From Kineococcus xinjiangensis (GTDB taxonomy: Bacteria; Actinomycetota; Actinomycetes; Actinomycetales; Kineococcaceae), in contig NZ_PTJD01000002.1 in the NCBI RefSeq assembly GCF_002934625.1, positions 1 to 64,000 on the forward strand: a DNA stretch of 64,000 nucleotides, in the 5' to 3' direction. Each line of letters starts with the position of its first letter. Within the stretch, counting starts at the first letter, position 1. The notes under the pieces are model-generated. The model searched no databases. It was not told where the DNA came from and was given only the letters and a program-made list of their open reading frames with translations. The translations under genes and the position numbers were made by a program. Below, one piece after another: positions 26,049-34,692 of the stretch.

Positions 26049-26978
26049 TCAGCGGGTCGCCGGGGCCGGGCGGACCAGCGACACCGCGGTGTCCACGGCC
26101 GCCTCGACGTCGTCGTCGGCCGGGTAGAGCAGGGTCCGCCCGACGACCAGGCCCCGCACGGCGGGCAGCGCGAGCGCCGTCCGCCAGGAGGCGAAGACCT
26201 CCTCCGGGGAGGAGGTGGGGTCCCCGCCCAGCAGCAGCGTCGGCAGGGTCGTGGCGTCCATGACGCGCTCCATCTCCTCGACGACGGGCAGCTTCAGCCA
26301 GGTGTGCGCGGACGTGCGCCCGAGCCCCTGCGCCACGGCCACCGACCGGATGACCGAGTCGGGGTCGAGGTCGTTGCGGACCCTGCTCCCCTCCCGCCGC
26401 GACCAGAAGGGCTCGACCATCGCCATCAGGCCGCGCTCGGCGAGTGCGCTGACGGCGTCGGCCGCGGCCGTGAGGGTCGCGAGGCTGCCCGCGTCGTCGA
26501 GGGCGATGCGGGCGAGCAGCTTGCCGCCCTCCAGGCCGGCCGCCGCGAGGGAGGGGGCGTCGTAGCCGGTGAAGCGGTCGTCGAGCTCGAACGCGGCGCC
26601 CTGCAGCCCGCCGCGGTTCATCGACCCGAGGACGACCTTGCCCTCCAGCGCACCGAGCAGCAGCAGGTCCTCGACGAGGTCGGGTGTGCCGAGGAACCCG
26701 TCGACGCCCGGCCGGGCCAGGGCCGCGCGCAGCCGGTCGAGCAGTTCCCGGCGGCTGCCCATCGCCATCGGGCGGTCCCGCACGCCGAGCGCACCGCGCG
26801 CCGGGTGGTCCGCAGCGATGATCATCAGGCGGCCGTCCGGCCCGAGCAGCGGGCGGCGCCGCCTGCGGCGGGCGGCCTCGGCGACGGCCTGCGGGCGCCG
26901 TGCCCGCACCTCGGTGACCTCCGCGTAGTCGCGGGCCGGCGGGCGGGGCGGGCCGGGGAACCGCGCCGCCTCAGGCAC
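26049..26978 (-). CDS. class I-type aldolase of the inositol cluster (Cgl0159-like), 309 aa
   Basis: A predicted (beta/alpha)8 protein of the group named after Corynebacterium Cgl0159, regularly found in actinomycete iol clusters. LMIIAADHPARGALGVRDRP, GSMNRGGLQGAAFELDDRFT, GGKLLARIALDD, MAMVEPFWSRREGSRVRNDL, AHTWLKLPVVEEME (a Schiff-base-type Lys) and LLGGDPTSSPEEVF are the visible motifs. The likely reaction is cleavage of 2-deoxy-5-keto-gluconate 6-phosphate (the IolJ step), inferred from context since no other aldolase is present. The GTG start overlaps the end of iolC by eight bases. Confidence 0.8.
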   Translation of the reverse strand: MPEAARFPGPPRPPARDYAEVTEVRARRPQAVAEAARRRRRRPLLGPDGRLMIIAADHPARGALGVRDRPMAMGSRRELLDRLRAALARPGVDGFLGTPDLVEDLLLLGALEGKVVLGSMNRGGLQGAAFELDDRFTGYDAPSLAAAGLEGGKLLARIALDDAGSLATLTAAADAVSALAERGLMAMVEPFWSRREGSRVRNDLDPDSVIRSVAVAQGLGRTSAHTWLKLPVVEEMERVMDATTLPTLLLGGDPTSSPEEVFASWRTALALPAVRGLVVGRTLLYPADDDVEAAVDTAVSLVRPAPATR

Positions 26979-27939
26979 CGGCCACCTCCCGCAGCAGCGC
27001 CTCGACCTCGGCGGTCGTGGGCATGGCGGTGGAGCACTCCCGGCGGGTGGCGACGATGGCCCCGGCGGCGTTGGCGAACTCCAGGGCCCGCCCCAGCTCC
27101 CAGCCGGCCAGCAGGCCGTGGCAGAGGGCGCCGCCGAACCCGTCGCCGGCCCCCAGGCCGTTGACGACCGCGACGGGGGTCGGGGGAACCCGCACCGTCG
27201 TCCCGCGGCTCATCCCGAGGACCCCCTCCGGCCCCTGCTTGACGACGGCCACCTCGACCCCGGCGTCCAGCAGGGCACGCGCAGCGCGGTGCGGGTCGCT
27301 CTCCCCCACCGCCACCTCGCACTCCTCGCGGTTGCCGACCGCGACGGTGACGTGCGGCAGCGCGCGCCGCACCTGCTCCCCGGCCTCGGCCGGGTCCTTC
27401 CAGAACATCGGGCGGTAGTCGAGGTCGAGCACCGTCAGCGGCCGGCGCCCCCGCGCCCGCCAGGCCGCGTGGTGCGCGGAGCGGCTCGGTTCCTCCGACA
27501 GCCCGGTCACGGTCGTCCAGAACACCCCTGCGGAGCGGACGGCGTCCAGGTCCAGCTCGTCCGCGCGGATCTGCAGGTCCGGCGCCGTGGGCAGGCGGTA
27601 GAACAGCAGCGGGAAGTGGTCCGGCGGGTGCATCTCGCAGAACGTGATGGGCGTCAGCAGCCCGGGCACCTCGTGGACATGGCGGTCGTCCACGCCGAGC
27701 CCACGCAGCGCCTTGTGCACGAAGCGGCCGAAGGCGTCCGGGCCGGTGCGGGTGACGACCGCGGAGCGCCGGCCGTGGCGTGCGGCCGCGACGGCGACGT
27801 TGGTGGCGCTGCCCCCGAGGTACTTCCCGAACGTCTCCACGTCCTCCAGGCCGACCCCGTCCTGCAACGGGTACAGGTCCACGCCGACCCGGCCCATCGT
27901 CAGCACGTCGTACGGCGCCGCGACGCCGCCGTCGTTCAC
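26971..27939 (-). CDS. iolC: 5-dehydro-2-deoxygluconokinase, 322 aa
   Basis: PfkB/ribokinase-family kinase that phosphorylates 2-deoxy-5-keto-gluconate. N-terminal DVLTMGRVGVDLYPLQDGVG, the PfkB signature 1 region FGKYLGGSATNVAVAAARHG, and the C-terminal signature VNGLGAGDGFGGALCHGLL, whose second Asp is the catalytic base. PPDHFPLLFYRLPTAPDLQI is typical of IolC. The GTG at 27939 overlaps the upstream isomerase stop by four bases; the longer frame is shadow. Internal gene of the operon. Confidence 0.93.
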   Translation of the reverse strand: MNDGGVAAPYDVLTMGRVGVDLYPLQDGVGLEDVETFGKYLGGSATNVAVAAARHGRRSAVVTRTGPDAFGRFVHKALRGLGVDDRHVHEVPGLLTPITFCEMHPPDHFPLLFYRLPTAPDLQIRADELDLDAVRSAGVFWTTVTGLSEEPSRSAHHAAWRARGRRPLTVLDLDYRPMFWKDPAEAGEQVRRALPHVTVAVGNREECEVAVGESDPHRAARALLDAGVEVAVVKQGPEGVLGMSRGTTVRVPPTPVAVVNGLGAGDGFGGALCHGLLAGWELGRALEFANAAGAIVATRRECSTAMPTTAEVEALLREVAGA

Positions 27940-28865
27940 GCCGGCCCCAGCAGGTGCTCGATGCTCGCGCGCACGTCGGCCACGACCGGCGCCGAGGGGT
28001 CCTCCTCCCCTGCCGGGGCGGCGAGGACGGTGTCCTGCTCCAGGACGTACCAACCGCCGTAGCCGGCGCCCTCCAGCGCGGCGACGATCCCGGCCACGTC
28101 GGCGTCGCCGGCGCCCAGCGGGCGGTACATGCCCGCCGCGACGGCCTCGGAGTAGGTCAGCTCCCCCGCCCGCACGCGGGCGATCCACGACGCGTCGACG
28201 TCCTTGAGGTGGACGTGGGCGATGCGCTCCGGCGCCCGCCGTGCGATCGCGAGCGGGTCCGCGCCCCCGATGAGCAGGTGGCCGGTGTCCAGGCACAGGG
28301 CCGCGGAACCGCCGTCGAGGACGCGCTCGACGTCCTCCCCGGACTCCACGAGGGTGCCGACGTGGGGGTGCAGGACGGCGGTGAGCCCCCGCTCGGCGGC
28401 GCGCTCGGTGATGCGGTCCAGCCTGCGCAGCAGCAGGTCCCACTCGTCCTCGCCGAGTTCGGGGCGGGTGTCGTAGCCGTCGAGCCCCGTGGCGGCGGCG
28501 ACGACGAGCACGTCCGCCCCGGAGGCGACGAACCCGTCGAGGACGCCCTCCAGCGCGGGCAGGGGGTCGGCGTCGGCCCGGTGCAGCACCACGGGCACGA
28601 AACCGCCGACGGCGGCCAGGCCGTGCCCGGCCAGCACGTCCGCGCGCCGGAGCGGGTCGGCGGGCAGGAAGCCGTCGGGCCCGAACTCCGTGGCGCGCAA
28701 CCCGAGGGCGGCCATCTGCGACAGCACCGTCGCCGCGGGGAGCTGGTACCCCCAGCCGGGGACCTCGCACACCCCCCAGGAGATGGGGGCGCCGGCGATG
28801 CGCCCCGCCGGCCGCGCGCCCTCCGCGCTCGCTGTTCCCGGGTTCCTCCGCTCGGCGGTCTGCAC
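27936..28865 (-). CDS. iolE: inosose dehydratase / TIM-barrel sugar isomerase, 309 aa
   Basis: AP-endonuclease-2-like TIM barrel. IAGAPISWGVCEVPGWGYQL near the N-terminus is the classic IolE start, followed by MAALGLRATEFGPDGFLP, VLHPHVGTLVESGEDVERVL, LCLDTGHLLIGGADP and AHVHLKDVDASWIARV, with the metal-binding Glu, Asp, His and Glu positions apparently retained (YVLEQD). It would dehydrate scyllo-inosose to the trione precursor of IolD. IolH or IolI are alternatives within the fold. I start at the GTG at 28865 behind GAGGAGG; the upstream extension to 28952 overlaps the promoter region. Confidence 0.82.
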   Translation of the reverse strand: MQTAERRNPGTASAEGARPAGRIAGAPISWGVCEVPGWGYQLPAATVLSQMAALGLRATEFGPDGFLPADPLRRADVLAGHGLAAVGGFVPVVLHRADADPLPALEGVLDGFVASGADVLVVAAATGLDGYDTRPELGEDEWDLLLRRLDRITERAAERGLTAVLHPHVGTLVESGEDVERVLDGGSAALCLDTGHLLIGGADPLAIARRAPERIAHVHLKDVDASWIARVRAGELTYSEAVAAGMYRPLGAGDADVAGIVAALEGAGYGGWYVLEQDTVLAAPAGEEDPSAPVVADVRASIEHLLGPA

Positions 28866-28963
28866 GGGCCCTCCTCGGCGCTCTCCGGTGGGCGGCGGCA
28901 GCGTCGCCCGCCCGCCCCGCCGCGCGCGGGGCAGGGCGAGACGATCCTCCACGCCACCGCCGC

Positions 28964-28987
28964 TGTCAAGAGAATGTCAGGACAAAT
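28964..28987 (-). promoter_or_regulatory. candidate iol promoter/operator in front of the iolE operon
   Basis: On the minus strand: TGTCCTGACAT followed by TCTCTTGACAG, nearly identical to the motif at 23078-23100 and in the same orientation to its operon. TTGACA (28964-28969) is a consensus -35; 17 bases on is a weak GATCGT as -10. TGTCAGGACA inside it is a perfect TGTC-AG-GACA palindrome. The site also lies 95 bases before the divergent GntR gene, allowing autoregulation. Confidence 0.7.
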
Positions 28988-29080
28988 AGGCATGCTGACG
29001 TGAGCACGTCCACGAACTATGCTCTCGGCCGTGCAGCCCCTCGGCGACGACGCCGCGGCGACCCGGGCGGAGGAGACGGT

Positions 29081-29818
29081 GTGAGCGAGCTCTTCGTGGA
29101 CCTCGACCGGTCCAGCCCCGTGCCCCTGTACTTCCAGGTCGCGCGCTCCATCGAGGCCGCGATCCAGTCCGGGCAGCTCGCCCCCGGAGCCCGGCTGGAG
29201 AACGAGATCAGCCTCGCCGACCAGCTCGGCCTGTCCCGCCCCACCATGCGCCGCGCCATCCAGCAGCTCGTCGACAAGGGCCTGCTGGTGCGCAAGCGCG
29301 GCGTCGGGACCCAGGTCGTGCACGGGCAGGTCACCCGCCCCGTGGAGCTCACCAGCCTCTTCGACGACCTCACCCGCTCCGGGCAGGCACCGCGCACCGA
29401 GGTGCTGCTGCACCGGATCGAACCCGCCCCCGACGAGGTCGCCGTGACGCTGGCCCTCGCGCCCGGCACCGACGTCCTCCACGTGCGCCGGCTGCGCTAC
29501 TCCCGCGAGGAACCCCTGGCGGTGCTCGACAACTACCTGCCGCCGGAGTTCTGCGACCTCAGCCCCGCCGACCTGGCCCTGCGCGGGCTGTACCAGCTGC
29601 TGCGCAGCCGCGGCGTCGGGATGCGCGTGGCCAAGCAGCGCATCGGCGCCCGCCGCGGCACCGCGGAGGAGTGCCACCTGCTCGGGGAGCGCCGCGGCTC
29701 ACCGCTGCTCACCATGGAGCGCACCACGCACGACGACTCCGGCCGCGCCGTGGAGTGGGGCCGGCACGTCTACCGCGCCAGCCGCTACGCCTTCGAGGTC
29801 ACCCTCGTCGACCGCTGA
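29081..29818 (+). CDS. GntR/UTRA-family regulator of the inositol genes, 245 aa
   Basis: The GTG at 29081 follows GGAGGAGA and begins VSELFVDLDRSSPVPLYFQV. A GntR winged helix (GARLENEISLADQLGLSRPT, MRRAIQQLVDKGLLVRKRGV) is followed by a HutC-type UTRA effector domain (VELTSLFDDLTRSGQAPRTE, LHVRRLRYSREEPLAVLDNY, and the ending GRAVEWGRHVYRASRYAFEV). It is divergent from the iolE operon, and a motif shared with the uptake operon lies between them, so it is the likely repressor of both. The inducer is probably an inositol catabolite (inference). Confidence 0.92.
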   Translation: MSELFVDLDRSSPVPLYFQVARSIEAAIQSGQLAPGARLENEISLADQLGLSRPTMRRAIQQLVDKGLLVRKRGVGTQVVHGQVTRPVELTSLFDDLTRSGQAPRTEVLLHRIEPAPDEVAVTLALAPGTDVLHVRRLRYSREEPLAVLDNYLPPEFCDLSPADLALRGLYQLLRSRGVGMRVAKQRIGARRGTAEECHLLGERRGSPLLTMERTTHDDSGRAVEWGRHVYRASRYAFEVTLVDR

Positions 29819-29854
29819 CCCGGGCGCACCCGGCGCGGGGGCGCCCGCGCCCGC

Positions 29855-30304
29855 TCACCGGTCGAACAGCCGCTCGGAGCGGCGGACGAGCCCCGGCCTC
29901 CCCAGCGCCACCATCGGCCCGCGGGAGCCCTCGGCCGGGACGTAGCGCTGGACGAAGACGTAGCCGTCCCCGTCGCCGTCGTCGCAGCCGTCGACGAAGA
30001 CGGCGTCGGTGCGCACACCCTCCAGGGTCAGGTAGCCGTCCCAGGCGACGCAGGCCATCCGCACGTCCGGCTGCTCGCGGATCCAGCCGCGCGCGGTCTC
30101 CTGCGCCCTGACCATCTCCCCCGCGAAGCGGTGCAGGTGGCGCCCGTCCGGTTGCTCGAGCACCGCGAACGGCAGCGGCAGCCCCCGGCGGGGGACGACG
30201 CAGTCGGTGGCCTGGGCGAGGGCTGCGAGGAGGAACTCCAGCAGCTCCTCGCTCGGCGGCTCGGGCGGGGTCCCTGCGGGACGCCCGTCATCGTCGACGG
30301 CCAC
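29855..30304 (-). CDS. hypothetical protein, 149 aa
   Basis: Small soluble protein that I do not recognise. A GTG start with GAGGAGGA in front is convincing. Sequence features: SEELLEFLLAALAQATDCVV, then RFAGEMVRAQETARGWIREQ, a strand-rich VRMACVAWDGYLTLEGVRTD, an acidic loop FVDGCDDGDGDGYVFVQRYV, and a basic ending. The pattern (helix, then a curved beta-sheet ending in Val-Gln-Arg-Tyr) recalls small actinomycete proteins of unknown role that sit beside purL. It is convergent with the GntR gene. Confidence 0.72.
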   Translation of the reverse strand: MAVDDDGRPAGTPPEPPSEELLEFLLAALAQATDCVVPRRGLPLPFAVLEQPDGRHLHRFAGEMVRAQETARGWIREQPDVRMACVAWDGYLTLEGVRTDAVFVDGCDDGDGDGYVFVQRYVPAEGSRGPMVALGRPGLVRRSERLFDR

Positions 30305-30362
30305 GATCGTCCTCCTCGGTCGGTGCGGTTGCCCCCATCGTCGCGCACCGGTGCGGAACGGC

Positions 30363-30395
30363 GGGGGGCGGGGACCGTCGCGGTCCCCGCCCCCC
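30363..30395. terminator. purL terminator hairpin, 14-bp perfect stem
   Basis: GGGGGGCGGGGACC, loop GTCGC, GGTCCCCGCCCCCC, only 15 bases past the purL stop on the minus strand. There is no T-run. The very stable stem and position make it the likely end of the purSQL transcript; it lies just upstream of the next minus-strand gene. Confidence 0.8.
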
Positions 30396-30410
30396 GTGCG
30401 CCGCGGGTGC

Positions 30411-32743
<2,333 letters not shown>

Positions 32744-32747
<4 letters not shown>

Positions 32748-33427
32748 GCGCCCACCGCCGAGACCAGCGCGGAGGCGATCACCGAGGTGAACAGCTCCAG
32801 GCCGTCGGTGCCGGGGCCGTAGCCGACCTCCACCGCGTGCTCCGGGTGCGGCATGAGGCCGACCACGTTGCCGCGCTCGTTGGCGATGCCCGCGATGTCG
32901 CGCAGCGAGCCGTTGGGGTTGCCGCCGAGGTAGCGGAAGACCACCCGGCCCTCCCCCTCCAGCCGGTCGAGGGTGTCCTCGTCGGCCACGAAGCCGCCCT
33001 CGCCGTTCTTCAGCGGGACGACGATCTCCTGGCCCGCCTCGAAGGCCGACGTCCACAGCGTCGAGGCGGACTCCACGCGCAGCCGCTGGTCCTTGCAGAC
33101 GAACTTCTGGTGGTCGTTGCGCACGAGCGCCCCGGGCAGCAGGTGCGACTCGCACAGCACCTGGAAGCCGTTGCAGATGCCGAGGACGGGAAGGCCGCGC
33201 TGGGCGCCCGCGATCACCTCGGACATCACCGGCGAGAAGCGCGCGATCGCCCCGCACCGCAGGTAGTCGCCGTAGGAGAAGCCGCCGGGCAGGACGACCG
33301 CGTCGACGCCGTGCAGGTCCGCGTCGGCGTGCCAGAGGGCCACGGGCTCCCCACCGGCGAGGCGGACGGCGCGCCGGGCGTCGCCGTCGTCCAGGGAGCC
33401 GGGGAAGGTGACGACGCCGATCCTCAC
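32744..33427 (-). CDS. purQ: phosphoribosylformylglycinamidine synthase subunit PurQ, 227 aa
   Basis: Class I glutaminase subunit. [20 protein letters not shown] at the N-terminus, the nucleophile Cys in [20 protein letters not shown], and the His/Glu pair in [11 protein letters not shown]. The oxyanion strand [17 protein letters not shown] is complete. It delivers ammonia to PurL. The GTG start overlaps the purS stop (GTGA), and its own stop overlaps purL, so purSQL is translated as a coupled unit. Confidence 0.98.
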
Positions 33428-33693
33428 GCGCCGGCCCCCGCGGCGCCGTCCGCGGCCCGCACGGACACCACGTCCTCGATCACGGGGTTGGACAGCAGGG
33501 TCTCGGCGGCCTTGCGGGCCTCGGCGAGCACCTCGTCGGTGACCTCACCCTCGACCTCCAGCTCGAAGCGCTTGCCCTGGCGGACGCCGGTGAAGCCGGT
33601 GAAGCCCAGACGGGGCAGGGCGCCGACCACGGCCTTGCCCTGCGGGTCGAGGATCTCCGGTTTCGGCATGACGTCGATGACGACGCGGCCCAT
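33424..33693 (-). CDS. purS: phosphoribosylformylglycinamidine synthase subunit PurS, 89 aa
   Basis: Small structural subunit that holds PurQ and PurL together. [20 protein letters not shown] followed by [20 protein letters not shown] and [20 protein letters not shown] is the full PurS pattern; an Ala/Gly tail ([10 protein letters not shown]) is added. The ATG lies behind AGGAG with an 8-base gap, which excludes the longer open frame. First gene of the purSQL operon. The 230 bases upstream hold no other gene. Confidence 0.97.
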   Translation of the reverse strand: MGRVVIDVMPKPEILDPQGKAVVGALPRLGFTGFTGVRQGKRFELEVEGEVTDEVLAEARKAAETLLSNPVIEDVVSVRAADGAAGAGA

Positions 33694-33926
33694 GCGCGAC
33701 GCTCCTGTGGTCTCGAAGGGACTTCTGCAGGGATCCCCGCGGACGGAGCCGCGAGGGTGCTGGCGCGCTGCACCGGCACCTCCCAGGTTACCTGCGTCAC
33801 AGGGGGCCCCCGTCCGCCTCGGAAGACGCTGCGGACGAGGCGGGTGCCGCGCCCGGGCGCCGCGGGCGTCCGGCACCGCCGCACCGCCCCGCTGCGCCGC
33901 GCCCGGCCGCGCGCCAGGATCGCCCC

Positions 33927-34571
33927 ATGCGCATCACCCACCTCGGCCACGCCTGCCTGCTCGTCGAGACCGACGGCGCACGCGTCCTCATCGACCCCGG
34001 CGTCTTCTCCACCGGCTTCGAGGACCTCACCGGCCTCGACGCCGTCCTCGTCACCCACCAGCACCCCGACCACGTCGACGCCGAGCGCCTGGCGGCGCTG
34101 CTGGAGCGCAACCCGCGGGCGGGCGTCCACGCGGAGCTGCAGACCGCGGCGAACCTGTCCGGGGCGGGGGTCGGCGCGCAGATCCTGCGCCCCGGGCAGG
34201 TCGTGGAGCTCGGCGGCACCCGGGTGGAGGCCGTCGGCGGCCAGCACGCCGTCATCCACGAGGACCTGCCCGGCGTCGGCAACGTCGGCCTCCTCGTGCG
34301 CGACGCGGCGGGCACCACGCTGCTGCACCCTGGCGACTCCTACGGCACGGCGCCCGAGGGCGTGGACGTCCTCGCGGTCCCGCTCAACGCGCCGTGGGCG
34401 GCGCTGAAGGAGACGGTGGAGTTCGTCCGCGCGGTCGCCCCCCGCATCGCGGTGCCCGTGCACGACGGGCTGCTGCAGCCGCCCGGGCGCGGCATCTACC
34501 TCCAGCACGTGCGCGCCCTCGGCGGCGCAGAGGTCCGCGACCTCGCGGCGGACGGGCCCGGGGAGTTCTGA
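33927..34571 (+). CDS. metallo-beta-lactamase-fold metal-dependent hydrolase, 214 aa
   Basis: UlaG-like MBL-fold protein. The start MRITHLGHACLLVETDGARV is typical. Metal ligands: VLVTHQHPDHVDAERL (HxHxDH), a later His in AVGGQHAVIHEDL, TLLHPGDSY (Asp) and VPVHDGLLQPP (final His). It could hydrolyse a phosphodiester, lactone or similar; substrate unknown. It is divergent from purS and convergent with the UvrA-like gene, with a 91-bp repeat element immediately after its stop. Confidence 0.85.
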   Translation: MRITHLGHACLLVETDGARVLIDPGVFSTGFEDLTGLDAVLVTHQHPDHVDAERLAALLERNPRAGVHAELQTAANLSGAGVGAQILRPGQVVELGGTRVEAVGGQHAVIHEDLPGVGNVGLLVRDAAGTTLLHPGDSYGTAPEGVDVLAVPLNAPWAALKETVEFVRAVAPRIAVPVHDGLLQPPGRGIYLQHVRALGGAEVRDLAADGPGEF

Positions 34572-34579
34572 CGGCCCCG

Positions 34580-34670
34580 CTGACACTCCTGCTGCACCGG
34601 GGACGCGACACGCCGCTCCGAGCCCGGCGCCGACCAGCGCGCCGTCCCCTCGGTGCAGCAGGAGTGTCAG
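34580..34670. repeat. 91-bp intergenic inverted-repeat element, copy 2
   Basis: Perfect 20-base terminal inverted repeats: CTGACACTCCTGCTGCACCG and CGGTGCAGCAGGAGTGTCAG. Inside, GGGGACG near the left pairs with CGTCCCC near the right, and the motif GCGACACGCCG follows the left arm. Same length and same ends as 11727-11817, in the opposite orientation. It fills the gap between two convergent genes, 8 bases after one stop and 22 before the other. Confidence 0.88.
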
Positions 34671-34692
34671 CCGTCCCCGCGCCCCCGGTCGC

